Assembly (NCBI GenBank): GCA_905178155.1
Contig: CAJINV010000003.1
Location: forward strand, 11,334,733 to 11,398,732
Direction of reading: 5' to 3'
Origin: Amoebophrya sp. A120
Taxonomy: Eukaryota; Sar; Dinophyceae; Syndiniales; Amoebophryaceae
Length of the DNA: 64,000 nt
In this document: positions 34,427 to 47,100 of the stretch, piece by piece
How the letters are laid out: every line of letters starts with the position of its first letter
Numbering within the stretch: the stretch's first letter is position 1
The notes under the pieces: model-generated
Told to the model about the DNA's origin: nothing
What the model saw: the letters and a program-made list of their open reading frames with translations, nothing else
The model's database searches: none
Made by a program: the position numbers and the translations under genes

Positions 34427-37400
34427 TTTTGAAGGCTCCACAAAGCAAACGCCTCTAGATTCGGGGGCTTGAGGCACTTTTCAATCGATGGCTCTGCGCC
34501 TGTGATGAATTTTTTGATCCTCTCGGTAATCGCCTCAAATCCCATCTCGCACATCCCAGCGATTTGCATCACGAAGTCTTTCGCTTTGTTCATGAATTTT
34601 TTCAACTTGGTCGCGATCCCCGTGAGAATGTCTTTTGCCACGTGCAGCACTTTGCTCCGCATCTCGTCAATCAGATCTTTGAGCAGCTCAGGGCCCCGCG
34701 AATCAGCCGCGTCCTCTACCATTTTCGCGACCTCGGCGGCGGCGATAGGGTTTAGAGCGGTCTCATGCTTGTCTTTGTACCAGTTCAGAAAAGCAGTCGT
34801 GGTGGCGTCGATTAAAGTGCTGCGAGCCATTTGAAACATGGAGTGCGCAATGTCGGTAATGAAGCTGCCGCCCAGGAAATTGTTCTGAACCACTTCTAGC
34901 TGGTCCCAAAGCACATTCTTCACTCTTTTCGCGACGTCTTTGAAGAAGTCGCCCAAGTGTCCCATCACAGCATTGATTTGACGGATCACCTTGCTCACAG
35001 CCCCTGGGTTCACGTCACCGCCGCGCACAAGGGATTTATCTGTTGGATTTGTTTGGTCCCCCGGTTCCGGAGCTGTATCTGCGCGTAGCTCCAGAAGACC
35101 GGTCGGCGAAGAAAGCGAAAGGCCCCGCTCCTCTTGACCATCCCCAACGGAATTGAGTTCGCCGGGTGTATCTGTAGCTGACGTAGCTCCTGTGACGTCG
35201 CCCAGGGGCGCGATGCTGACAGCATGTCTGTCAACGCCTGTGGAGATTTCGCCGCTCGGAGCATGTCGCCGCTCAGTTACCATCGCGAAGCTGCTCGGCT
35301 GTCCGCTGTCGTCCTTTCGCGTTAGGTTCGATTCGGTAATTACGGAAAAGGAAGAGTGCTGTTGTGCCGCTTCCTCCTGATTCTCCTTGTCCTGCCCCAG
35401 CAGCAGCTTCATCAACTTTCCGAGCAATTCGACCGACCAAGGCACTTTTTTTAGTAGCAGCTCCGAAATCTTTCCGAAGACGAAATCTTGCACATAGGGC
35501 ATCACCGTATCCTGATTGCTGACGACTGCAGCGGCCGCCGCGTCATGGTTCGCCTCTCCTAGCACGGCCTTGGCTAGGTTCTTCGCTCCGTCGAAAGCTT
35601 TACCAATCAGGCCCACCGCGACCTTCCCACTGAAATAATGCAATAGCGGCTGCGCTAAAGTAAACAGGGCACCGACAAAAGGAATACGTTTCAACCCATC
35701 GGTGATTGTTTTCACGATCGCAAACAATTTATCCGAAATCACATCGTTGAAGACATCGAGTACGGTGGCGCAGAAACCTGGGAGATGGATCGTCAGGGCC
35801 CCCTTGAAGGTCTCCACCAGATGTTCTTTTTCCTCTGGTTTTGACTGCAAATCTTTTCCCTCACCCTTGTGTTCGTGATCGTGTTTAAGTCTGTGTGCTT
35901 TACTTTTACTCCCTCCACCGTGTTGGTTTGTTGTGTCGTGCGCTTTGACCTTGTGTTTGTGTTCTGGTTCGTGTGCTTCCCCCTCGTGTTGGTGTTCCTC
36001 TGCTATGTGTGCTACGTGTGTGTTGGAGGCCAAGCTGTTCAGGAACTCACGACTGAGACTGTGCAACATATCCGCAATTTTCTCCCCTCTATCCGCGTAC
36101 TTGATGAGTGTACTCGCCAACACCGGTACACCATTTTCGTCCAGTGGCTTACTTTTCAGCAACAGGTTCCTGATTAGCGGAATCAGGTGTGCGAGCACTG
36201 CCGCCACCTTTTCTTGCATCTCCGTTGATTTGCGGATGTATGCCACGGACACGTCTGCCAGTTTGTCGGGAAGCGGATCAAGAATATTGTCCTCGATTGG
36301 CTCGACGATTAGCCTTCGCACGAAGGTGGCCTGTCCGGGGATCTCAACAGTGAGTTGTTCAACCGCTTCAAAAGCGCCGTTCCCGAGGTCCTCAAAAAAA
36401 TTCGCGATCGCAGCAGAAACTCCCGCCCAAATGGACTTCTGAAATACATCCTTCACGTTGCCAACAAGGTTTTTCACAAGAGAGTCTATCGCATACTTCA
36501 CAAAATGCTTGGCCGCTTTTTCACATTCTGCTTTAGCTACATCAGACGTTCCTTCCGGAACCGCAACGGCCTTGCTCGCCTTCTCGGCCTCGCTTGCGAT
36601 ACTCGACTCGAACTCGCCAAAGGCAAAGGTAGTCTTCGTCCCCGTGGCGGAACGACGCTTTGGAGGTATCATGGCGGCTACATCTGCCGGCATCTCGTCG
36701 TTCTGCTTGCTGTTTCTACTTACGAGGCGTTTCGCTTGACGCGTAAATCGCGCCATCCGTCCCCCTTTGACTTTCGCTGCCTTTTTACGCTGCGCCGAAA
36801 TCTTATTGCCTTTGCCATTCAGAACTTTGTCAAAGTGCTGCTCTTGCGCTTCTTCAGCTGCACTCTCCTCAGCCTTCTCTCCACCAGTCAGCTTTTTCCA
36901 CCACGCACTAAAATTGTCCCACAGAGCGGGAGCGACAACGTTGGTAAAGAACTCGTAAGCAGCATCCGTCAGGCTCGTTTGCAGACCACCCGAGAACTGT
37001 TTCACGAGTTCCTGGAGATTAACCTCGACCGGAAATGCTTTTACGAGATCTCCGAGGAAGCAGTTGGCCAATCTCTCCCCGAACTTTTGCATAAGATCGC
37101 CGGCAGACACCAACTTGACAATCTTCTGCATCATCGCCGTGCCGAGCTCCCTGATCGTAAACTTTTGCTTTTGCACCATGGAGCTCGTTCCGGCGGCAGC
37201 TGTCTCCGTATTGCTAGCAGTGTCGTCCTGGGGAAGCACCATGCTCAGCGTAGCGCGAATCTTGGCCCACACCCTCCGAGTCATGTCTTTGAGGTCTGCT
37301 GCCATTTTGGCAGCACGATTCTTCGCTGCAGTTATCTTTTCTACCGCCTTGTGAAGCGCGCTTCCGGTCATATGCTTTGCCTTGGAAAACAGCGTAACGC

Positions 37401-37845
37401 TCTGGATCAGTGGAAGAAGACCTCCTCGTAAGTGCACGGTCAATTTGCGTAAGCTCCTCGCCTCGTCGCTGGAACTCGTCCCCGCCTCGTCGCTGGAACT
37501 CGGACTCACTTCCGAGAGAGCCTCCTGACTTGGATTTTCAAGCTCCTCGCGGACTATTTCCTTTAACAAGTCTTGCCCATCATATTGCGGCTCATTTTCC
37601 GAGCAGCCGTTATGAAAAACGGCTGTCACAGTCTGGGCGTCTTTTGCTGCAGAAGACATTTTACCCCAATGCTTCTTTTTAAAGAGGCCGAGAAGCTTGT
37701 CCTGCAGCCCCTTGTCGCATTCGGTTTGTTTGCTCGTCATTTGCATGAATGAGTGATCGGGTAGTGGCCCTACCTCTGCAAGTGCATCTCCCTCTTCGAC
37801 GATGGTAGAGACCGTGTCCGCCCTAAATGTCAGCGTGCGGAGATC
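34427..37845 (-). CDS. Internal exon (about 1139 codons) of a paralogue of the large gene
   Basis: Same architecture as the large gene's last exon: acidic N-terminal part, repeated hydrophobic/amphipathic modules (KIVKLVSAGDLMQKFGERL; TVEIPGQATFVRRLIVEPIE; FVGALFTLAQPLLHYF; FLGGSFITDIAHSMFQMA), a His-rich linker (EEHQHEGEAHEPEHKHKVK, RLKHDHEHKGEG) and SSF motifs (HSSFSVITES, PSSFAMVTER). The apparent ATG at 37846-37848 lies in an element arm (CATCCTGAGTAAAAGCGG after AGATC) and the apparent TGA at 34420-34422 lies in another arm (minus strand TATCTGAGCGCTTCTGC after CAAAA). So this is an internal exon with both ends hidden, and the rest of the gene was not located. The role is unknown; the repeated amphipathic modules suggest membrane or lipid contact, an inference. 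Confidence 0.7.
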
Positions 37846-38404
37846 CATCCTGAGTAAAAGCGGGCCTCACGCCCCATGCTCGAGACTCTGCGAATCGCGA
37901 CTTTGGGTGCCAAAATGCTCACGATGTTTGAATTTGGTGGTGTGAAATAGAGGGCTGAGCGACGCGGGCACACTGGAAACACGCTTGCTGCAAGCGACAC
38001 CCGCCGCCGTGTGGCGCCCGAGAGAGCCAATTTGCCGCGAGAAGGGTACTCGTCAGGCGATCGGAAGAAGCGACGTCACGGACTGCGCCTCCACGTTGAA
38101 TGGTCGGCGGCGCAGTAAATAGCTGCGCAAACAACGCGCGCGCGCCTTGGCCTTGCTCTCGTAGTCCGCAAAGTGGGAGTGAAAGAGCTGCGCTGACAGC
38201 ATGTGAACGCTAACGCCATGGAGCGGCTACTGATTCGCACTCGCCACTAGCTACCCAAAAGCGAGAGACGCTGCGCACGAAGAATCGAGCTCGCTGACGT
38301 CAGCACATTGACACTGGGCCGTCAGTGCAGTGGCCAGCAGCATAGGCACGGCGGGCTGCCCGAGATAAAAATAAATATACGGCCTCGCTAGATGGAAGCG
38401 CAAA

Positions 38405-38735
38405 GCGGCGCTGCCACCGGAAAAGAAAGGAAAAGAAAGGAAAAGAAAGGGAAAAAAAAGGGAAAAAAAAGGGAAAAGAAAGGGAAAAGAAAGGGAAAAG
38501 AAAGGGAAAAGAAAGGGAAAAGAAAGGGAAAAGAAAGGGAAAAGAAAGGGAAAAGAAAGGGAAAAGAAAGGGAAAAGAAAGGGAAAAGAAAGGGAAAAGA
38601 AAGGGAAAAGAAAGGGAAAAGAAAGGGAAAAGAAAGGGGAAAGAAAGGGAAAAGAAAGGGAAAAGAAAAGGAGAGGAAAAGAAGAGGAAAAGAAAGGGAA
38701 AGAAAGGAAAAGAAAGGAAAAGAAAGGAAACCAGT
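38405..38735. repeat. Purine-only tandem repeat, GGGAAAAGAAA unit
   Basis: About 330 bp of almost pure purines on the plus strand, built from a 10-11 bp unit (AAAGGGAAAAG) with minor variants at both ends. Long mirror-type purine tracts of this kind can form triplex DNA. The open frames on either strand (Lys/Gly/Glu or Phe/Leu/Ser repeats) are by-products. Confidence 0.9.
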
Positions 38736-40079
38736 TAGGAAAAGGCAGAGCCTCGGCAGAACTCCTCTCTGCGCTGGCCACTACTAGTAGCGCCGCGACA
38801 TGCTTGTGAGAAAGAAACATCGAACACAACCCCCGGGCGTTGCCGTCGGAAGCGCCGGCGCAGATGCACCAGATCGCATGGTCGCCCGTCCCCCTCTCTT
38901 GCCTCTGTAGCGAATTGCTGGCGAGATCTATCCAAGGCTCTTAACGAAGCTTCGCGGGCCAGTTGCTTTCAACTAGCGCCAGCATGGTCGTGGTGGTCGC
39001 AAAATAAATTTAAACCCGCCGCGCTAGCGCTATGATGATGATGCTGATGGTCGATGAAGTGATGGCGCTGAACAGCATATAGTATAATTAGAGACCTGAA
39101 CAACATAAGAGACCTAAAAAACACACCGACTGCAAATGTGTCTGGGTCTGGATCAGTGCGGATCGATGTTTGTCATGCATCTTCTCGATCACGACACAAA
39201 TGGTCTCCTATCCCTATGCACGCAAAAGCATTGCAGGTCTGATGCTGTTGCTGGCCTCCTGTTGCCTAGCACGCATGAGAAAGCCCCTGCTTCCGTAGCA
39301 AGAGCTGGAGAGTTTATTTTGTTTTTGGTTCCCACGCAATACAAATTTTTGCCAATTCCACGCACGCACAACGTCAGAGGCCCCGCCTGTCAGGCCTTCG
39401 CACGTCCGCGACGCCACTGACTGGCTCGCTACCAGCCTTGACCTAGTTAGGTGGCCCATTTTCACAATCTAAGCGCCCAGCCTTGGTTTTTCCGTGTTTT
39501 TCGGCTATGTCGGCGCCGCCCACATTGATAGATAGATGACGACGCTGGCGAGGACCAGCGTGCCCTTTGGCAGACTGCTGCGCGCTTCCTACTCCCTCCT
39601 CCAGCAGGGGAAGACCACTTGGCGCCCCAATTGATGAAAAACCCATCCAAAAAAATTGAACATACAGGCGCCAACTTTCTAACGCCTGCGGCGACTTCTC
39701 CCTTATCTTGCTCCAAGTAAATAAGCCGCAAAGACGAGGAGAGGCGCGCGCGCTTTTCTTCTTTCGGTCTTTGACGAGGTGTCTGGGCAGCAGCACCCTC
39801 GTGCTGCGATCGTGCTGCACAGGCAGCGCGTTGCGCTGGTCATGATGGTGTCTACAAGGGCCGAGCCGGCGGGGGCAGTGGGGTCGCGGCGGTTCTTTTG
39901 ACTGCCCGGCTCCGTCTTCCCCAATGCATCCCCATGAGAAAAATGCGCCCGGTTTTTTGTCCTGGGCATTCCGTGGTCGCGGATAATGCTACTCCGCACA
40001 GTGGAGCCGATGCTAGAAATCACAACCGCGACAGGCTACCGCCTTCCTGTCTTCGGAGCTCGAAGGCCTTCGCCAAATG

Positions 40080-40585
40080 CCATGGCCCGCACCACGGCCG
40101 CCCGGCTCCTTGGGCGCCCCAAATCGGGCCCGTAGCATGGGGAGCACCCCTCCGCTTTTGGGGCACTTTGCGGGTGTGCTTTTTTTCTTTTGCTACAGGG
40201 CCGCGCCACCTTTTGGCCTGCTCCCCGCATTGCAAATGCCCGGCATTGGTGGCCGGCTTTGCACTCTTCAAATGCGGGCCAAATGAGCCCCATACCGCGC
40301 GGCGTCGCGCTTTCTTTTCCCGCCGCTAATTTTTTTGCGCCCCTTTTTGGGCACCTCCGATCGGCGGAAACCGATGCACCGGGCGCCTCGTGTCGGCTCC
40401 TCTACGGCGTTTTCAAGATCGGCCAGCGGTAACTTCCGCCGGCGATTCGGTACCACCACACCCGGAACCGAATGAAAAATATGAAAGCTTTTCATGTGCC
40501 AAACCTCTTCGGCCGATTGACCGCTGCCGGTAGTTTTTCACAGTAGGTGTTAAAAAAGTTCCCGGATTAGAACCGCTCGGTGACC
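40080..40585. repeat. Dispersed repeat, copy A
   Basis: Shares diverged blocks in the same order with 45010-45494, including GGCCGGCTTTGCACTCTTCAA versus GGTCGGTTTTTGTGCCTTCAA and a well-conserved end GTGACCTCACTACATA. Sequence similarity stops exactly after this end in both copies, marking an element boundary. The other copy lies in an intron of the membrane-protein gene. Confidence 0.65.
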
Positions 40586-40911
40586 TCACTACATATGACA
40601 AATTCCAAAAACCACTGGAAAACGCACCGCAGAGAGGGTTGCGCATCATCATCATCTTCATCATCATCGTCATCTCATGGGGCTGCGCATAAGAAACATC
40701 TTATCCGGGGCAGGCACATCTGAGTGACAAATCTAATCTGCGGCACTGTATGTACTAGAAAACGACTAAAATAAATCGCAGTGAAACTGCTGGTGGGGAT
40801 CGGGACCTTTTTACACAGTATAACTTCCGCAGCCGACGTCGGCTCGCTTCCGTCAAAAGATGCACGCTCCACATCTGTTTCGTTGCCCGCAAAAAAGGAA
40901 CCACTATGAAA

Positions 40912-41367
40912 TATGAATATGGGTCCGGGGTCTGGAATATTGTAGCTGTTTTGGTTTAGTTGGTCGCTGAGTACTAGCCGCAGTTCTGGTGCTATTTGTC
41001 ACGCGTCTTTTGAATCATGACATACTAATTGTTTTTCTGGAATGCAATGCAGCACGCAGGAAGGACTCTTTTGCAAGCCTTCCACCAATCAGGCCTCCGT
41101 AGAGATGCCTGCCACGCATGAAAAATTTGCCATTTGCGTAGCAAGAGATGGAAACACAGCTACTTACTGTTATGGCATAAGCACTAAAGTAAGTAGCTGG
41201 GTTCTCTTAAAGCAAGTAAGGAAAGATTCTTCCAATGTAGTACTCGTCTCTTGTTGCATATGCAATAATGCAACAGAGAATCTCTATGTGATCATAATCC
41301 AGAGTCTGTAACACAAGTTTGCATCCTTGTTCCCGACCAGGACATATTTGCAGTGGGTAGGCATCTT
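40912..41367. mobile_element. Possible introner-like element, TCTGGGTCTGG class, intergenic
   Basis: Left arm TATGAATATGGGTCCGGGG then TCTGGAA; right arm CCGACCAGGACATATTTGC then AGTGGGTA. Flanking 5-mers do not match, so this may be an old copy or two half-copies. Confidence 0.4.
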
Positions 41368-43394
41368 CTCCAATTCGTGTGGAATCCTGTTGGGTGACTT
41401 ATGCACTGCAAATAGGAATGTCATCTGGGACTGGATTTCTTACTTATCGCGACACCAGATTTGAAGAACAGCTGGAAGATCTGTGATGCATGAAAACAAG
41501 AGAGTGCCAACTTCTGTGTCATGCTTGTCGATACAAATACGTTTGCAAGAAGCAGAGGAAAAGTGCGTGTCAGTCTGGGTCTTTCTGACAGAATGCAAGG
41601 TTTGTCAGGCTCAGCTAGCATGATCCTCATCGATCTGTCACACACGTTAGCCAAAACAAGCGCCACTTCTCCATGTGGCAGAGAAAATGAATGAAAGCCA
41701 CAAGACGCATCTCGTCAGCCCGATCGCTCTGATTTCGGTGGGAATGTAGATGGTCCGTCAGTCGATAAAGCGCCCAACAAAAGCACTTCGGCAAAGGCAA
41801 AGGCAGACAACACCTAGCAAATCAGAAACCAGCCGACACGCTTCGCCGGAAATCGAATCGCCGTGATTCTCTGCCAAGCATCACAAGTTTCTGTTTCATC
41901 CAGACAGAGACATATTTACAGTTCTATGTTGGATACTTCATGAGCCGCGGCAGTGTCAGAGAATTCCTCCTGGTCCTCCCCCGGACGAAGCTGGTCGATG
42001 AATCATACGGAAAAAGTGTTTCAGTGCATGCAGCAACGATGAAGATATTGATATTGCAAGATCTGCGTCAAAACAAGAAGACGCTGGTGCTCTACACGAC
42101 AAAGAAAATTTGCCATGCGTGCTAGTGTTTCCTCAAGCACTAGTAGAGCACGCCTGAGGTATATTCACTGTCTTGCAAGTTTAGTGGGCCAGAGACTTGT
42201 GTGCTGCGTCCCATGGTGCATCTTCTTCACAGGTTGATTATACAGTGAAACAGTTCTTCTTCTTCTCTTTCCCATACGACGCCATCTCTTTGCAGAAGCC
42301 CCGATACGTGCATGTGGTTGCGCCATACGAACAGCGCACAGGTCCCTCGGACGAGGGCGGCGGTACCGCCATGCGGTCTTCGTCTTCTCGAGCGGGACGA
42401 GGTCATGATTTTTTTTTGTTTTAAGTATCTGACGATTTCAATCTTCTCGAAGCTCAGTCTCGCGTTGAGCCTAAGATCGATCCTGTTCTTTTTCGGCCCT
42501 GTAGTCTCATCAGGTTCTGGATTGGATTCTGTGGTTTCTAATTCTCTTCAACCTCTTCTGTGGCGTGGCGTGAGTGGTGGCGTTCCAGCGCTTTGAGAGT
42601 GCGGCTGGACGAGCTTTCATGAGCTCTACCTTGACCACGCTTACTGCACGAGTAGACGTTACTTCTGTTCGTTTCCGCATGCTGAGAAAAGGTCAGAATC
42701 AACGGAAGCTACTCTCAGTTCTACGGGAGCCGCTAGCGTTGCGCAAAGGACATCCTTCTTCAATAGGGTGGATCCGCTCTGAGCTAGAACCTCTCCTCAC
42801 ACACTACGTAAGTAACGACTCCACAAACGCAACAGCCAGCTTCTCAGCGCCGCGCACCGTCCTGATTTGTTTCTTCGCCCAGCGCCAGCATTGGGGGCGG
42901 TTCGCCTTTGCCAATGCCTTCGGCTGCGAGGGCCGCACGGCTAACGGCTCCCAAGTACATCATGGCCGACCGTGACTGACGCTTCCTAAGCAGCATACCG
43001 GAAAAGCGCGCCCAATGTAAGGCACTTGCGCGCCTCGCCCTCTGCTAAAAATTGCGCGACCAGCTACAACAACGAGGCGGCCACCTACTGCGATCGCGAG
43101 CTGCCGCGTAATTTTACCCGCATCATTTTTGACGAGGATTTTTCCCGGGAGGATTCTAAAACTCCCTCAGGAGCCCTCTGATCCAAATTGGTCCGCTCGC
43201 GTTGGCCGTTCCCCGTGGGCACGGACGCCGCCCATCTCGGCGGGGGATTCTACTTGAGTGAGGGGATTCCAAAATTATCTCAGGGATCCCATTGCCCCAC
43301 TTGGGCTGTTTGGGGCGGCCACTCTCCCTGGCCGTGGCCGCGCGGTCGCTTGGGGGCAGAAGATTCCTAAGAGGATTGCGGACGATGGGTCCAC

Positions 43395-43505
43395 CGGGGG
43401 AAGAGGCGGATCCTCCCGGCCAAGGCGGATCACCGGGGGACGGGGCGGATCCCCATTGGCAAGGCGGATCCCCCGGGGACAGGGCGGAGTCCCCGGCAAG
43501 AGCGA
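43395..43505. repeat. Minisatellite, GGCGGATCCCC unit, second locus
   Basis: Five or six units of GGCGGATCCCCCGGGGACA type, the same family as the large array at 30140-30655, about 13 kb away. Confidence 0.75.
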
Positions 43506-44193
43506 GGACCCCCGAAAACCTTTCGGATCCGAACAGCGACAGTGTGCTATTCTTCTATATTCTTTGTTGCTTCGTTCGGGTATCACTGCGCCAGGATATC
43601 GTATAAAAACACAGCAAGCAAACATCAGGTAAACGCAGAAATATAGCGGACTTGAGGAGAACTCCTCACGCAAGGGCGCGCGTGTCTCACTGGGCTCGCT
43701 GTCAGCAGTTAGCCCTGTCAATCCAATCATGCAAGCAGGCGGCGCGAGTCTCCTGGCGCGTTGCGTCCTGTAGTCAGTTTCTTTGTTTCATCACACGCGG
43801 ACAATCAATGCCCAACATATTTCCTTCATGAGTTTCAACGATTTATTGGGTCCGCATGGTGTGGCATGGCCTCGTGAGATTTCTCAGATGATGATGAATC
43901 ACGAAGGAGATAGCAGCATTAGAAAAATTTCAACCGGGGGGCGCTGGATTGAAATCCTATCCAGTTCGGGGCTATTGCCAGCTAATTCCGCCGCCGCCAT
44001 GCTGCTACATGTCGGGAATCGAGACAATTTAGAAAGTGGTATCGCGGGGGGAAAGAGTTAAGCGCGAGAACAACCAGAACGCGTCTACTTGATCAGCTAC
44101 TTAGGTTCTTCATCGTCTTCCGCTTTTTCATGGCGGAACTACCGGTATCATTATATATAAGTATTTATAAAAGTGGTACTGTAAAAACGTGGC

Positions 44194-47100
44194 TCAATCC
44201 ATCAAAATTCCCAGCCTGAGATGAGTCAGGAACTCAGAAGTACATACGAGCAGGAACAGATTGGTCCCGAAGATAATAATATACTCGATCACGCTAAACA
44301 AATCCCGTTGCCAGCTCCTTTCGAAAGCCATCTGCCCTGACCGGCGCGCCAGTACAGCAAAGGCAACAACACTGAAGACACACACGACACTGCCTATGCA
44401 TCTGCCCACTTGACCCAGAGTTGGGCTTTATCACACAGAAAAACGCTAGCGTAATGATAGTGCGAGTGCCAAAATTCAAATTGTGAATATGTATGCCCAA
44501 CATAACCAAGAAAAAAATCCCAAGCGCCCTTTTTTATTACTTATTTGCATATAATTATATGCTAGCCTATTTCTGTGGAATAGGCTTGCCTTCGTATTTA
44601 CGTGCGCGGTCAAGGTGTTATACAGGACGACAGGTGCTCCGGCCCCCGGGATACTACGCTCCTCCTGATTCTTGTTTCGAAGATGATCTATTAACCATAG
44701 CCGCTGAGGCGCAGGTAGCGAGGTCGGGCGCGTTTTTTTGACTGGGCAACAGCCAGGTCCTTTATTTTCTTTGTACCTGGAAGGGCTAGCAAGGTGGCCT
44801 CGAGCATCACAATACTCTGCATGGCGAGGCGCAACACAAAAGTCGCGACTTGACTCTTGGGCGCCCGGCACCACGCGGCTTGACTCTCAGTTTGTGGTGG
44901 AAGGCGGAAGGCGGGAAGCTGGTGGCATTCAAAGTGAGCAGAAAGCTATCGCCACACTCCGCGGCCACACCCGGGCCTCCACCAGGGCCGCGGCCCCTAC
45001 GCAGGCATCAACAATCAGGCCATTAGCATGCGGCTTAGCTTTCAGTTTTTGGCGGCATATATATTACGTTTTGCACAAAGGCGCACCTTTTGGCAATCAA
45101 AGCCATGCCTCCAGCATAATTACAAGCGGCCGACTTTTCTGGTCGGTTTTTGTGCCTTCAAATGTGTGCCAAAACAAGACCCGCACTGTGCGAATCCGCT
45201 GGTTTTTTCCCGCTATTATGTCCTTGGCGCCGCTTTTTGGGCGCCCAAAATCGGCCGAACCGCAGGCAGCGGGCGCCTCACAATGGTGCCACGTCGTTTT
45301 TCCTAGCGGTAATCGAGAGAGTTCGCGCCGGCGTGTTTGATGGCAAAGCTCCGGCGACCTTGGAGGAAGCGGGGCTTTTCAATGTGCAAAAACACATCCG
45401 GCCGCTTCTGCTTCACAACTGCCGACTGTGTTGCACAAGACCACTTTTCAAAAAAACCGCTTCTAGATTGAAACGCTCGTGACCTCACTACATACTTCTA
45501 TTGTCGTCTCTGTCTTCAAGCCTTGCGTCATCTCGTTCCCAAGCAAGGACCTGGAGCGGTTCTGCAACGGTGTCAAGAACCATGCAGCTCCTGCTGACGC
45601 GACAGATGCAGAAGAAACATCATCTGAACGGGCTGCCTTGTCGCGCTTGTCGTGTGCTACGTGGTTTCGATCTTCCTCTTCCTCAGGGCCAGGGCTTTTT
45701 GAGCGGCCAGCTGCATTGTAATTAATTGGCAGAGGGGGCAATGTTCGGCGCACAAGGCCTCCGGCTGCCTCAGTAGCTGAGACCTTGTCCTGTTCTGGTT
45801 GCTGGAACAGGTCACGCACGGTCTTCCGCCCCCGGCTCTCATCCCGGGCTAAGGTCGGACGCAAACACCACTCTGACAAGCGAACGATTTCCCGCTCCGG
45901 GCTCTGCAGAATGCGGCGGCGAAGGTTTCCTGAGTAAAGACGTCTGCTCCGCCACATAAATATAATCATTCTTCACGCTAAACAAAATGCGGCACTCTTT
46001 GCGCCTCTATTTGCAGGGCACAGATGGCTCTGGCTGTCCCATACCCTACAGATGTGATGCAAATCTGTATGCCCGAAGGGTGTTTCATGTGCAGCTCCAT
46101 GATAAACAGTATTTTCTACAACTATAATATCTACAATTTTCGTCCTCTCCCACCAGAGTCACACAATCGGTTTATAATGACGCGACGACATCACTACCCA
46201 CGCAACCACGACTACACCAGAGACCCAAAGCTGCCAGCGCAAGAGCCAAAACTACATCTTGGCTTCTGGAACGAATACAAATTTTCATAATCTACTGGAC
46301 TACATTAATCCATAAGGTGGAGCTTTTGGGGCCGTAGAAGCTCTTACTCAGGATAGAAGGCGCCAAATCCGGGTCTTAGGGCCGAGAAGGTAGATCTGGT
46401 AGAACATGGTGCACAGCACGACGAATGCCACACCGAGGAGCAACGCGGTAGCGCAGGTGAGGTTGTGCACCAGCAGAAAGCCGGACAAGGAGCACCCTGT
46501 CGGGCAAAAAAAATATTCTAAGTAAAAACGCCGCCCGCGCCCCATAGTCAAGGTGGGATCTTTTTTTTTCTTTTTTGCCTGCGGGAGGGGATTCAGTTTC
46601 ATTTTCATGGAGCGGCCCCGTGCTGGAACACTTCTGGTGGTGGACGTGAGCACGAGATTTGCGGCTTCGCGCCGCGACAACCAAATGGGGGTCCCTTCCC
46701 CCCCCCTCCGTTTTCGAAAATCCCGTTTGTGCGTGCATACTGCAAAAGGTCGACATCGGTGGTCGACAAGAGATCGAGATCAAGCTCGAATCGGAGGCAC
46801 CGGCCACAAAAGGAGATAGTGCGAAAATCTTCGGCGAGGATCGGAAGACCGCGATTCGCTTTCAGATTCAGACTCAGACGCGCTTTCCGCTCGTGATTCG
46901 GCGGGGGTTACGCCGGGCACAGCAGGTCGACACTGCCAGGAAACTCGATGTGCGCGCCGCATTGGTCCATACAAATCAAAACCCTAAACCCTTCGGAAAC
47001 ATAAATCCGCGCATGCATACAGGGGGGTCACCCCTGAACCCTTTTTCGAACTCGGACCGGACACACGCATGGAAAATCCCCACGATATAGTTAACGTCTA

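Larger units (their letters stand above)
37846..44193. other. Intergenic/intronic stretch, no exon supported
   Basis: Contains a purine-rich repeat (38405-38735), a dispersed repeat copy (about 40080-40585), a CATCAT microsatellite (40646-40678), element arms near 39130, 40912, 41350 and 41935, and a minisatellite at 43395-43505. The missing 5' exons of the gene with the 34427-37845 exon may lie here but none could be joined by matching arms. Open frames such as plus 38392-38787 are low-complexity. Confidence 0.4.

Noticed and set aside
38251-38829. Long ORFs on both strands (Phe/Leu/Ser repeat and Lys/Gly/Glu repeat)
   Set aside because: By-products of the purine-only repeat with an uninterrupted short unit.
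44424-45499. Alternative pairing AAGGC/AAGCC for the last intron of the membrane-protein gene
   Set aside because: The repeats match better but the join gives an early stop, whereas the used join keeps the hydrophobic C-terminus open; left as uncertain.
46780-46974. Ser/Glu-repeat minus-strand ORF in the long intron of the membrane-protein gene
   Set aside because: No arm borders and the neighbouring exons already join in frame without it; could be an alternative exon but unsupported.
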